This document shows positions 31,651 to 42,186 of a DNA stretch of 64,000 nucleotides, piece after piece. Location of the stretch: positions 11,782,501 through 11,846,500 of the forward strand of contig OX485808.1 in NCBI GenBank assembly GCA_950295325.1, given 5' to 3'. Each line of letters opens with the position of its first letter. Position 1 is the first letter of the stretch. The DNA comes from Polytrichum commune. Its lineage: Eukaryota > Streptophyta > Polytrichopsida > Polytrichales > Polytrichaceae. The notes under the pieces were generated by a model. The model did no database searches. It worked only from the letters and a program-made list of their open reading frames with translations, and had not been told where the DNA came from. A program made the position numbers and the translations under genes.

Positions 31651-33715
31651 AACGGTAGCCTAATCCTATGATAGGTAAGGGCTGTAACTGAGGTGATAAG
31701 GTGTGAAAGCTAAACCTGACCCGGTCACAAACTTCACACCTCCTGACATATGCAGCCACCTGCTGATACATGCCAGTCCACCAATATTGGCCACGCAACA
31801 TCGAATGTGTCCTGCGTATGCCAAAATGGCCAAGTTCCTCGTGCACTTGTCGCACCAAGGAGGCCCTCTGATCCGGCCTAGGAACAATACGCCTTGTCCC
31901 ATCCGGCCACAATCGAAATAACAAACCGTTCTCCCAACGGAACCTTGTTATTCGATATCCAATCCTATCCCTTTCCATTGCCGAAATAGACAAAGGAAAG
32001 GTACCCTGTTGAAGCTTATGCAATACGGGAAGATCCTCCCATATATCCGCAATAGCTTGAGGCCGATCAGTCTCATCATCCGAACCCTGTATCGGAATCT
32101 CAACAGATGCACCAGAAAATAAAGTGAGGTAGGCAGCCGCGTGCCAACCTGGAACCGCCTCTCGATCACAATCTCCATGCCACCTGGCCCCGGTCAAGTC
32201 CTCATCCGAAGGACTTGGATTGCGCGAGAGTCCATCTGCATCCAGGTTGGTAATTCCAACACGGTGTACCACCTCAAAGTCATACTCTTGGAGCAACAAA
32301 GCCCACCTAGCAAGCTTCCCAGTAAGCTTATCCGACTCCATGAGCCACCGTAACGGCTGATGGTCAGTCACTAAAGTAAAGTGCTGACCATAAAGATACG
32401 GCCGAAAATGAGCAATAGCCCATACCGCCGCCAATGTTTCTCCCTCGTAGGATGAATAATTAGCCTCCGCCGTGTTATTGCTTCGCGAAGCGTAAGCAAC
32501 AACATACTCCCGGCCAAAATCATCCTTCTGAGTGAGAACTGCTCCCAAATCCAATGAACTCCAATCTGTATGCAACTGGAAAGATTTGGAGACATCTGGA
32601 CGTCGAAGCACTGGAGCCGTACCCAGTTTCTGCTTCAATGTTTCAAACGCCTGTTGTTGCTCACGACCCCAAGTCCATGGTTGGTCCTTGCTCGTGAGAA
32701 TGGTGAGAGGCTTGGCGATCAAGCTAAAGTTCTTGACGAATCGCCGATAGTAATTCGCCAAGCCCAAGAAAGCACGAAGTCTCGGCACATCAACCGGTGC
32801 CGGAATCTTCTGCAAGGCGTCCACCTTAGCTTGTTGTACCCCAAGACCTCCTGGAACAATCATATGCCCTAGATATGCCAGCCGGTCATGGAAAAACTTG
32901 CACTTGCCGTGGTACAAGCGCAATCCCCACCGCTGCAACCGTTCAAAAATGGCTTGCAGATGCCTCACATGCTCCTGTGGTGTTGTGCTAAAGATGATCA
33001 CATCGTCTATGTAACACCGAGCAAGGGACAAGCCAGAGAGAACCTGATCCATCACTCTCTGAAACTCAGCAGGCGCATTCTTGAGGCCAAATGGAAGAAA
33101 CTTCCAATGGTATAGTTGATCCTTCCCATCACGATCAACTCCCCAAAATGCGGTTTTCACCCGATCTCCCGTAAGTAATGGGAGTTGGTGATATCCGGAC
33201 CTCAAGTCCAAGGTGCTAAAGACCCGAGAAAATCCAATGGCATCGAACAACTCCTCCGGGATTGGCATGGGATACCGATCCGACTTGGTCTTCCGATTAA
33301 CTGGACGGTAATCCCCGCACATCCGCTTCTCCGTCCAATTGCCAAAGATATCATTTTTCGATGGCATAACCGTAGCACAAGCATACTCCTCATTGGAAAG
33401 TTCGATTAGCCTTGCTGCCAAAAGCTCTCGGCAACGAGCCTGAACGCCACTCCGCTCGGAAACACTGAGCCTATAAGGTCTCCGAAAAATGGGATGGTCG
33501 TCCTCCAACTGAATGTGGATGGGCTTTCCTTTATAACCTTCAAGATCTTGAAGGCTAAAAGCAAAACACCTACGATACGAGCGAATAAATGCTCGTACTT
33601 TCCGTGCCTCAGCACCAGTGAGATGAGGGCCCAATTCCAATGGCCAATCATCAAACTCTGTAGTCTCCCTCTCCACCAAAGAAGAACCACCTGATGCTGG
33701 CACATACTCTAATTG
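31613..33715 (-). CDS. Ty3/gypsy reverse transcriptase-RNase H and integrase zinc domain
   Basis: The pol frame continues directly after a UAG at 33716-33718. RT: YRLSVSERSGV, MCGDYRPVNRKT, FSTLDLRSGYHQL, FGLKNAPAEFQRVMD and the catalytic ARCYIDDVIIF. RNase H: HTDWSSLDLGAVL, YEGETLAAVWA and VTDHQPLRWL. Integrase N-terminus: a HELGHF..H..C..C zinc site (VHEELGHFGIRRTH, then RRCEVC). The RT frame is otherwise intact over about 690 codons. It ends in a run of wrong-frame residues at 31613, where a deletion shifts into the integrase frame. Confidence 0.9.
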   Translation of the reverse strand, partial: QLEYVPASGGSSLVERETTEFDDWPLELGPHLTGAEARKVRAFIRSYRRCFAFSLQDLEGYKGKPIHIQLEDDHPIFRRPYRLSVSERSGVQARCRELLAARLIELSNEEYACATVMPSKNDIFGNWTEKRMCGDYRPVNRKTKSDRYPMPIPEELFDAIGFSRVFSTLDLRSGYHQLPLLTGDRVKTAFWGVDRDGKDQLYHWKFLPFGLKNAPAEFQRVMDQVLSGLSLARCYIDDVIIFSTTPQEHVRHLQAIFERLQRWGLRLYHGKCKFFHDRLAYLGHMIVPGGLGVQQAKVDALQKIPAPVDVPRLRAFLGLANYYRRFVKNFSLIAKPLTILTSKDQPWTWGREQQQAFETLKQKLGTAPVLRRPDVSKSFQLHTDWSSLDLGAVLTQKDDFGREYVVAYASRSNNTAEANYSSYEGETLAAVWAIAHFRPYLYGQHFTLVTDHQPLRWLMESDKLTGKLARWALLLQEYDFEVVHRVGITNLDADGLSRNPSPSDEDLTGARWHGDCDREAVPGWHAAAYLTLFSGASVEIPIQGSDDETDRPQAIADIWEDLPVLHKLQQGTFPLSISAMERDRIGYRITRFRWENGLLFRLWPDGTRRIVPRPDQRASLVRQVHEELGHFGIRRTHSMLRGQYWWTGMYQQVAAYVRRCEVCDRVRFSFHTLSPQLQPLPIIGLGYRWWLHHVEQNTFW

Positions 33716-33718
33716 CTA
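33710..33718 (-). promoter_or_regulatory. Leaky-type stop UAG CAA UUA between upstream ORF and RT
   Basis: On the minus strand the upstream ORF ends CAT TAG. The next codons CAA TTA continue in the same frame into RT with no other stop. UAG-CAR-YYA is the established tobamovirus-type readthrough context in plants, and this is an exact match. It would let a minority of ribosomes make the fusion with RT, as gag-pol needs. Confidence 0.65.
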
Positions 33719-34400
33719 ATGAGAGGAAGGGGCATTAACCATGCCCCCAGTCTCGGTGCTAGCACTAGAGTCTGACATTTCTTCATCACCACCAATATGT
33801 GATGATGAAGCCACCACCGTAGGCGAAGAAACCGAAGCAGTGTAAAAATGTTGAGCTCGAAGCTCCTCCATTACATGCTGCTCGAATTGAAAAATTCGTT
33901 CGGCTTCTCCAACCATGGCGTGAATTCCCTCCTCCATGGGTGTGGACCGTTGTGCCCCCTGACCAGAGTCCTCTGCCCCCAGAGACAACCATTGGTCACC
34001 ACGATGCCTTTGCAATGAAAGGTATAAAGCAACAGTCCACACCATGGTATAAAGATCCATGGCTTGGCCCAACACGAAGCGTCGTTGGCCCTCAGAAAGG
34101 TTAGGAGCTGCGGTGGTGCCAGTGCGGAATCCCATGGCCCGCTCCCGTTCGTCAGCCAACGGTTCGGTGTGGATTTTGGTGTTAGCATCCCACACCATAC
34201 CTGGCCCCCGATCGCGGAAGGCGAATGACTGTGGAAACGTCATAAAGGTGGGAAAGGCCTTCCGTGGTGCCCCCACTTTGTTGACCAATGCCAACGGGGG
34301 TAAATCATCTCGAACAACCGGCAAAGAGGTCCGGTTTGGATCCAAGATGTCATCCACCTTCTGATCCAAAGGTGAAGACACTACAGAAAATGCTGCAGCC
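33716..34400 (-). CDS. Cytosine-C5-methyltransferase-like C-terminal segment in the gypsy polyprotein
   Basis: The frame is open from the CACTA junction at 34400 to the UAG. The core reads KAFPTFMTFPQSFAFRDRGP, then EPLADERERAMGF, then LSEGQRRFVLGQAMDLYTMV. The pattern ERxxGF...T...RxxLGxxxDV matches motifs IX-X of DNMT3/DRM-like cytosine methyltransferases, and the preceding stretch fits the end of a target-recognition region. Motifs I (SAM), IV (PC) and VI (ENV) are absent, having been lost or displaced where the CACTA element inserted. The last 60 residues are acidic and Ser-rich before the stop. Methyltransferase capture by retrotransposons has been reported in some algae and dinoflagellates. 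Assignment by eye. Confidence 0.55.
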
Positions 34401-34885
34401 ACTACTACAAAAACATGGCTTAATGTCTTGGCACAATTGACTATCCATGTTTATTTAGCTGAGGTAGCCCGACCTCATAGTCAGGGTGGTTTTTGTGACT
34501 GACCATAGTCCCAAATCACCCTTGGTTTTTTTGACTCAACAATCTAATCGCACTTATTGACTAAACATAGTCCACAAAGTCAGAGGAGGCATACATTATT
34601 GGGAGCGAGCAAACTATGCATTGAATATGTTTTTTTGACTCAAGACCCAATCACACATTTAGCCTAACTACGGTCTTAAAAACTTGAGGGTTCATACATT
34701 ATTGGTAGCAAGCAACCTATCTATTGCATATGTTGTTTTTTTTACTCAGTAATTTGTATGCATGCATGGCACATGATCCTACATAAAGTTTGGGCATATC
34801 AAATACAAATTGAATTAGAAGCATGGCTATGTGCACCTTGTAATAACTACTTTGTACGTATGAGATACACAAGCCGGTATGACAT

Positions 34886-36415
34886 TCATTCTTCATCTGA
34901 AGATGAAATTCCAAGGTAATCTGAATTGTCCTCTAAGTGTACAGGGTCATTTATGGCTCTAGGTTTTCTCCCTTTAGCAATCCATTCATCCCGCTCTGTA
35001 GCATTTTTTATAATCTCGTCTGTCAAGAGTGCTCGTGGTTTTGTCCTTTTTTCTATCTTGCCATTGAACCAGCTTTTCTTTTTTCAGTAAGGATGTGGGC
35101 GAGCGAGTAGGCGTCTATGACCAGTATAGATCATTTTCCGCATAGGTTTCGAGTACCTTGCAATTGTATTTGGCCTGCAATTTGGACAAGCCTTGTAACC
35201 CTTGGTTACACACCCTGAAACAAGACCTAGGGCTGGGAAATCATGTATGGTCCACATCAAAACAACTTGCAACAAGAAGCGATGGTTACCATTAATTGCA
35301 GCAACATCATATGTCCACACTCCTTGCCATAGCTGGAGAAATTCTTCAATGACAGGTGCTAAATAAACATCAAAGTTATGATCCTTAACCGCATCTTTCC
35401 CAGGAATGATGAGAGCCAATATGACGAAAAATCTTTTTGTCACAAGCCATGGAGGTAGATTATAGTTTAAAAGTACCACTGGCCATGTAGAATGTTTCAA
35501 GTTGAAATCACCAAATGGGTTCATCCCGTCTGTAGCTAGACCCAATCGTATGTTACGGGTGTCAACAGCAAAATCCGGCCACATACTGTCAATGTGCTTC
35601 CAAGCCTTGGAATCTGCTACCGATCGCACCAAATTCTCATTTTCTGCACTTGTTTCAAGAGATCCTGTATCTTTTGGTCGATTATGTGCATGATGTTGCA
35701 TAAGCCCAGCTATGGATTTGCAACGGTACATTCGTTTAAGTCTTGGGATCAAAGGGAAGTGGCGAAGTACTTTTCGCGGGACTGTGGACGACCCTTTCAC
35801 ATATCGGCTGCAATCGCACTTTGAGCATTTGTCAAGATCCTTGTGCTCCCCTCGATACAATATGCATCCATTTTCGCAAGCGTGTATAGAGTCAGAAGAC
35901 AATCCAAGGTTTCTTAGAAATTTTTTGGCTTCATATCTTGATTTCGGCAACAAATTGCCCGGCTCCAATATATCCTCAGAAAGGAGAGTTAATAACTCAT
36001 CAACATGGCCATTCATAGTACCATGCATTGTGCATGTATTAAGAATAAGCAACACAGCCTGTAAGAGCTTCACTTTACTCCCTGGATACAAAGGAGTGTT
36101 AGCCCACTTAAATAATTCATCCAAATTGGGGTCCACCACAGGATCTCCTGAGTCCAATGTATGCCCATCCTCATCATTTTCCACCTCATCAGGAATGTCA
36201 TCTTCGCGTGAGCTATTCCCATGGACTTCGTCATAGCGGATAAATGCTTCATTACACATGCGATGCAACTTAGTTTCAGGATCTATGCTTTCATTGAATG
36301 AACCTGTACAAGGTGCTTGAATTCGATTGCCATGACGACCCAATGTATGGGGATATTCACGATTTGACAGTGAATAAGGATCACAACCCAATGGTGCCAA
36401 CTCGGGATCCGGTCC
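34886..36415 (-). CDS. TNP2-type CACTA transposase (Transposase_21) with one in-frame TGA
   Basis: Starts after acceptor TTTGGCAG at 36415 (PELAPLGCDPYSLSN). Diagnostic TNP2 blocks: CENGCILYRGEHKDLDKCSKC, PRLKRMYRCKSIAGLMQHHA, WPDFAVDTRNIRLGLATDGM, NPFGDFNLKHSTWPVVLLNY, PPWLVTKRFFVILALIIPGK, GCVTKGYKACPNC and MIYTGHRRLLARPHPY. A TGA at 35084-35086 then interrupts, after which KKKSWFNGKIEKRTKPRALL and 45 more residues continue in the same frame to 34886. A CGA-to-TGA change at a CpG would explain it. Full-length TNP2 proteins are usually longer, so this is partial. Cut-and-paste transposition enzyme. Confidence 0.85.
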
Positions 36416-36614
36416 CTGCCAAATTTTGAAATTAAATAATAAAGTGTAAAGTTCTCAAGTCAACCAAGACAAAAATAAAATGTTTTGAAATTTATAGTAA
36501 AAAATGGTTATTTGGTCCATTGCTAACCTCAAAGTCTCAAAAATTTACTTTATAGTATGCAAATAGTTCTTCTCCTGCTTTGATAGGCCTAGTTGACCTA
36601 GTCATTACATATCC

Positions 36615-37424
36615 TCATTCTTTCTTGTTCCATGGTCTAGGATCCATATCATGATATTCCCAAATGACATTCTCAATCTCCTCACGCCTATCAATAGAGT
36701 TATTGATATAGCCTGCAACATTCCCTTTTTCCACATCCCCATCAATGTAAAATGTTTTTTCCGCATTCAATGCATAGCATTTTACTCTTGGAAAATAACC
36801 TTGCATCTTCTTGTATTGGTTGGTTGTGTAGCAAGGCCCCGTAAATGGAATCAATTCTTCTTCTACTTCCAAATTTTGAAGTGTAAATAGACCCCAACCC
36901 ATGTACGGAAATGTGGATATTCTAATTTCCCATTGACGGTTCCACCATGTGAAGGGGGTCATCCGTGGGATTGGTAGAGTAGGCCATTGGCCATAGTTCT
37001 TCCCCACGTCAAAATTGACCAATTGGGTTATGGCCTTAGGCATAAATGAAGCTGACATTTCTTGCTTGGGAAAGCCTTCCCTAAGGAAAGCCTTTAATGC
37101 CAAGCTCATTGATTTTTTCACTTGTGGGCGATGTTTATCCTACACCATACATAAATGCAAAACATCAAGCTTTGATGTCCATGTTATCTACATTATGTTG
37201 CAAACAATGAAATTGATCCAACTATCAACATTGCATGAATAAATAAAACTCACCAGAATTGATTGTGTGAAGAATTCGTCATGCTTGAACTTTCGGAGAT
37301 GTGCTCGTATCATCGTTCGGTTGAGCACTTGAGAACCATGACATTTGTTGCATGGACAACGATATTCATGTAGCTTAAGACGATTTGCTTGTAGTTCTTC
37401 TCTAGCACAAAGGGCAGCCTCCAT
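36615..37424 (-). CDS. SET-domain protein with CACTA-type zinc module, two exons
   Basis: Exon 1 (37424 to about 37247) encodes HEYRCPCNKCHGSQVLN then MIRAHLRKFKHDE, a CPCxxC...HL module like the transposase-associated zinc region of CACTA proteins. Donor CTG|GTGAG and acceptor GTGTAG give an intron of about 106 bases in phase 0. Exon 2 (about 37140-36615) encodes a SET fold: YMGWGLFTLQNLEVEEELI, FTGPCYTTNQY, TFYIDGDVEKGNVAGYIN. The usual NHSC is NNSI and the final N-x-x-W block is ENVIWEYH. SET proteins methylate lysines, often on histones; the altered NHSC makes activity uncertain. It lies just upstream of the transposase on the same strand. Confidence 0.7.
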
Positions 37425-37734
37425 GGTGTTGCATTAAGTTCCCCTTCCACCATGTTTGCTGTAACAATTATTAGATAATACTATAATAATTATATTGATA
37501 CATTATGCTAATATACATATTAGTATGCCACAAAATTAATTAAAACACTATTTGCCATGTAGGATATTGCAATACATAGGTCTTTGCCATATACACTAAG
37601 GTTAGTCAATAGGTGCTTAATTGACTACATAAGTCACAGAGGTGCTTATAAATTTTTTTTTGTTGACTGGATGTCACATATTGTGAGTCAAAAGGTAACT
37701 TATTGACTACATAGGGTATTTAAAATTTGAACGT

Positions 37735-38560
37735 TTAAAAAAAAGGCGGGAACATGGTTCTATGGAGGCGGGAAAGGCCAGTGAAACAAGTGGAACAAGG
37801 AATGCAAGGATGTATTGCAAGTGAAGCAAGAAATGCAAGATGTATTGCAAGTGAAGCAAGGAATGCAAGAATCGGATACAAGAATCGGATGCAAGAATTG
37901 AGGAATGCAAAGAATCCAAGAATGCAGTGAGGAACAGTAAGGGTGGACAATTGTGGGTTTCCTAGTGAGAGTTTGTAAGTGAGGGTTTCCTACTGAAGGT
38001 TTCTAAGTGGTAGTTTGAGGGTTTCAGACAAGGGTTTGAGTTTCAACAAGATAGCAGAAATCATCTCAAACAATAGTTTCAGAAATCATCTCAGAAATCA
38101 TCTCAAGCAAGCAAGGGTTTGAGTCTAAGGGTTTTAGACAAGGGTTTGAGACATCATCAGAAATCATCTCAAACAAGCAAGGGTTTGAGATCTGAAGTGG
38201 TTTGAGACAAGGGTTTGAGCAAGGATTTGAAACAAGGTTTCTAAGTGGTAGTTCTAAGGGTTTTAGATTGTAGGTTTCACCAAGACAAACCAGAAATCAT
38301 CTCAAACAAGAGTTGAACATACAATCAGGCAAGGAAGGCAAGGGTTTGAGGACATACAATCAGACAAGGAAACATTAAGGGTGGATAGGGTTTGAGGACA
38401 TACAATCAGGCAAGGCAGGCAAGGGTTTGAAGCAAGAGCAGGCAAGGGTTTGAGGCAAGAGCAGAAATCATCTCAAAGAACTTCAAGAGGCAGACAAGGG
38501 TTTGAGGCAGAGCAAGCAAGGGTTTGAGGCAAGAGCAAAAATCATTCCAAATGTGATCCA
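37735..38560. repeat. Low-complexity region: CAAGGGTTTGAG and GAAATCATCTCAAACAAG words
   Basis: Irregular repetition of CAAGGGTTTGAG, AGAAATCATCTCAAA and AGGCAAGG from 37735 to 38560 inside the CACTA element. Minus-strand frames give Leu/Ser/His-rich products that I regard as spurious. A TTGACTAC-rich stretch at 37590-37720 resembles the subterminal repeats of the element. Confidence 0.7.
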
Positions 38561-39460
38561 CATGTGATTTTCTTTTGTTAGGTGCCATTTTTCCTCTAGG
38601 ATTCTTCACTTTGCTCCTCTTTTCCCAAACGTGCAGAAGCTCCTCCTACAAATCACATACAACTGCTCAATAGATAGTTCATTCAACCACACACCACTCA
38701 AATACAGCTGCTCAATAGATAGCTCATAGAATGGGAGGCTCTCTACATAAACCCATATACTTTTGTATACTTTGTATTCATGGCCGTGCTAATTCATATT
38801 GATGTTTGTCTTCTAGTTTGAGAGACAGGCAGAAAGAGAATCAGCTGGGTTGTTTCGAGTGTTTGAATACCAATTGCTCAAATACATTGGAAGAGAATGT
38901 TCACTTGAAACTAACATGTGATTTATTTGTGGATGTATGCAGTGGAAGGGGTGTGCAGGTGTGGATATAATGGATCCGAATTTTAGTTTAGTTGCTCAAG
39001 GACAAATTGCAGGTTGTCCAGGTGACAACTACAACAGAGATGAAATTCCAGAGGGATGTTTTAGTGTTTTGGTAAACAAAGTGTAGGTACAAGATGCGAA
39101 GTTGCAATATCCAAACCTTGCGGGGAATCCTCCACAAGTACGGATGAAAGACTCTCAATTTGCACCAATTTTGTGGAGAAAAGAGGATCTGGTTCTTCTT
39201 GGTGGACTAGGGAACTCATTGTAAACTGTCGTGACTTCATATATAGTAAAGGTCCACATACTTTTTTTTGTCTACCTAGCCTCATGTTGCAAGTTTTATT
39301 GACTCTAATGAAGACTAATTTCAGTCTTATGAATGTGTTTGATTGGTTTAAAAGACACAACTTGCCATCTTTTCTTAGTCAATTTGCAAAAGAACCCAGT
39401 GTAATATGCTCTTTTTTTACTGTAAGATATTGTAATGTTGAAGTTCTTTGCACTCCAAGT
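38560..39460. other. CACTA element interior, no recognised gene
   Basis: ORFs of up to 113 codons (39173-39514 plus, 39061-39360 minus) without motifs. Possibly untranslated leader of the SET/transposase unit or a captured fragment. Confidence 0.4.
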
Positions 39461-39601
39461 AGACAAACGACTAGTCCATTATGCCCAACATCATATATCG
39501 TACACAAACGATAGTCAATTAACCATATAAGTCATATTCTTATTGACTAATAAACCCTACCATAATATAGTCAATTACTATACACCAAGTAGTCAACAAC
39601 G

Positions 39602-41887
39602 TCACAACAAACTATGTTTTAGACCAATGGATGTGACAATGGTGAATGGACAGGGAGCCAAATCCTCGGCCGTCAACCTCAACTCTTGGGCAAGCCTCTT
39701 GCCAATCATAACTGGCTGTGCCCCTGAATCCATCATCACACAACGGGGAGCAACCCGAGTAGCATTGCTCCCAGTGCGACTGACCACCAAAATTCCGATA
39801 TCATTGACCATACGCACAACGCCGGGTCGAATGCCGCGGCACTCACGGACAGGTCTAGCAGCGACATCAGACAGATAGGTTGCACCCGTGGATACTGGTG
39901 AGTCATAAGACGTGGTCGGTGCTTTGTCATCTGAGGCGTGTGCGTCAAAAGACGCAATGGTCTCTGCCGCAAGTCTCGCTCGCCGTTTGGCCACATCCTC
40001 AGGATCTTTAGAAGCAGGGATGTTCGTAGTGGCTTGAGCCACGGTCAGAGAAGGTAAGGATGTCTTCCCTTCCAAAATCCTACCTGCTAAGTGAAAAACC
40101 TTAGCAGGTTGGAACTCTGGCGATGACCACTCCATGGCCGTGAACAAAGGTGTGTGCAACACCTTGGATGCCAACGTGTGCGCCACATTGGTCGCTGAAT
40201 GTGAAATCTCATCGTTCGGATGACGACCACTGACAAATTGGACGGCATCGGCCAATCCAAAAGATAATGGTAGTCGTGCCTGACCAATTTGGTCCGCAGG
40301 CGCATTGCCCCGAGCTCGCGAGCTTGCCACATATTCATTTGTGGTCGAAGGTATGGATTGTGACACGGCTTGAGCACGTGTCATGGCTGCGGAACTCACC
40401 ACCTCGCCCGAGGTTCCGAACATATAGTAATCCGGAGTGGAAGAACTAGCCTGAGCTCCGGAGGAAGACGGTGAGGCTAAGATTTGGCCGGATGATGCCA
40501 AGCTTTTGAACCTCTCCTCCATGGCTCCAATCTTCGCCTCAAACGTCTTCTCCCGGTCGGAAGAAGGACGTTTCTCAGGGTGGAGAGCAAAGCAGTTCTC
40601 CACCGCGTGATTGTTCCGCCCACAATGGGAACACTTCAACTGGTTGGGTAACTGATTACCCGTCGTCCCCTTCGCCGAGCCCTTAGCGGGAACAAATGGT
40701 TTCCGCTTCGGAGTAGTGACGGTTTGGGCTTGCCTTTGCTTCGAAGGACAGTCCTTCTTAGCGTGGCCGGCCTGCCCACAAGACCAACAATACATGGTCT
40801 TGTCTACCTCGGCCTCCGCCAATCCCGCAGCCGCAACCGGAACTCTTCGGGATTTGCTAGAATCTACTAGCAGGGACACCAAATCAGTGGCGTCGTGCTG
40901 ACACAATGCACGATCACATTGCTCCACAATGGTGAATGCCTCTGCGAATGTCGCCCGACCACCATAATTCATGATGATCCTGGGCAGCGCCAAGTCAAGA
41001 AGGCGTTTGTCAATCTTAGACAAAAACACCTTCACCAATTGACTTTCCGCAAACACACCTCCAGATTCTTTGGCAAACCTCGCCAACCTCGTATACATGG
41101 TACGAGGTGTATCGTCCTTCTCCCGTCTAAAATCTTGTATCCGCTGCATCTGGTCCCGACGGAAACCTCCGTACTCCTCATGTAGATGCAGCTCAAATGC
41201 CCGCAACGGCTCAAAAACTGGCGGAGCCCCCAAAGAGGCTAAAGCCGCCTGGGTAGCTTGGGCATAACGGGAGAGTGGAAGAATGGGGCTCGACGTACTC
41301 GCCACAGCGGGAGCAGAACCCTTATCCTTGGATTTACCAGGAGAAGCTCCCTCCACGTCCACTACAAATACTCCCTCCGACACCTCTGATTTAACCTCAG
41401 GGACGGCCATGAAACTGGAAGCTGCGCCTTCCTTCAATGCGGATACCAACTCAACCCGAGTCTCCCAGTACCGCTCCACCTGGCGCAGCTCCATCCAATG
41501 AGCCTCCGTCTACTGCTCATAAGTTTGGAGAGCTTCATGCTCCAAATGCTGAGGCAGAAGCTTGAATGCATACCAATCGTTAAAATTGATATTGCGTTGG
41601 CGTTTCTCTCGCATCCACGTACGAAACCGGATTTTTCAGTCTTGCAGAGAAATGGTCCCTGCTCGACTGGAAAACCGGTCTCGTATCCCTCCCCTAGTCT
41701 CGTCCTCCATATCGTCAAAGGTTCCCACCCACAGGACGTGAGACCGAGTGATAGTCCCCCACGCCGAAGTAGGCTGAAAAGCCTCGTTAGGTGCTACCAC
41801 TGGTTCAACGTCCGAGAGGTCCGAGGGATGACCTTCTGATGCTCCTGGGGACGGAGAACGATAGTGTTGAGTACGAGTTGTAACCAT
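39602..41887 (-). pseudogene. Ty3/gypsy gag and protease start, with two in-frame stops
   Basis: The ATG at 41887 opens a frame continuous in phase down to 39602, broken only by TGA (41636-41638) and TAG (41510-41512). Gag features: WYAFKLLPQHLEHEALQTYE (between the stops), FELHLHEEYGGFRRDQM, FRREKDDTPRTMYTRLARFA, then two zinc knuckles CWSCGQAGHAKKDC and CSHCGRNNHAVENC. A Ser/Ala linker leads to the aspartic protease start MMDSGAQPVMIGKRLAQEL. The protease is cut off where the CACTA element begins. Gag, the methyltransferase-like segment and RT all share one reading frame. Confidence 0.85.
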
Positions 41888-42186
41888 AAACCCACAATGG
41901 GATGGTCACCGAATCAACAACCCAAAATGAATTAGTATCCACGTATAAAGAGAAAAAAGGGTCAAAGGCAACCTGCACCTGCAACCACCACCAAAACTTA
42001 TGGTCTGCTGGTCATTAACCCAGCCTCACCACAAGTGAAAACAAGCACCGCCCACTTGGTGCACAAACAAAGGTCCCGTCGGTCATTAATCCGACCTCAC
42101 CTCCATAGTACCCTATTACAATCTATAACAACACAAAATGGGGCAATGCCGACAACTGTCAGCAATACAACAGGGAGTGCTATCTT

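Larger units (their letters stand above)
34400..39622 (-). mobile_element. CACTA (En/Spm) element inserted in the gypsy element
   Basis: The left end is CACTACTACAAAAAC, the canonical CACTA terminus. The right end on the opposite strand reads CTAAAACATAGTTTG, resembling the left end's subterminal ACAAAAACATGG but lacking the first six or so bases, so it is eroded. Subterminal TTGACTA / TAGTCAA words recur at 34430-34570 and 39520-39600. It separates the gypsy protease from the methyltransferase-like segment. Encoded genes: TNP2-type transposase and a SET protein, both on the minus strand. Confidence 0.8.
30594..42171 (-). mobile_element. Ty3/gypsy retrotransposon carrying methyltransferase-like and PHD domains
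   Basis: Order on the minus strand: leader (42171-41888), gag and protease start, CACTA insertion, methyltransferase-like segment, UAG, RT, RNase H, integrase, PHD finger. The leader is cut at 42171 by the Mutator-like element and presumably continues at 57397. Long terminal repeats were not found by eye on either side. The copy is dead (gag stops, protease interrupted, integrase deletion), yet most domains read cleanly, so insertion was fairly recent. Confidence 0.8.

Noticed and set aside
41510-41512. Programmed readthrough at the gag TAG
   Set aside because: Followed by ACG GAG, not a leaky context, and accompanied by a second stop (TGA at 41636); treated as nonsense mutations.
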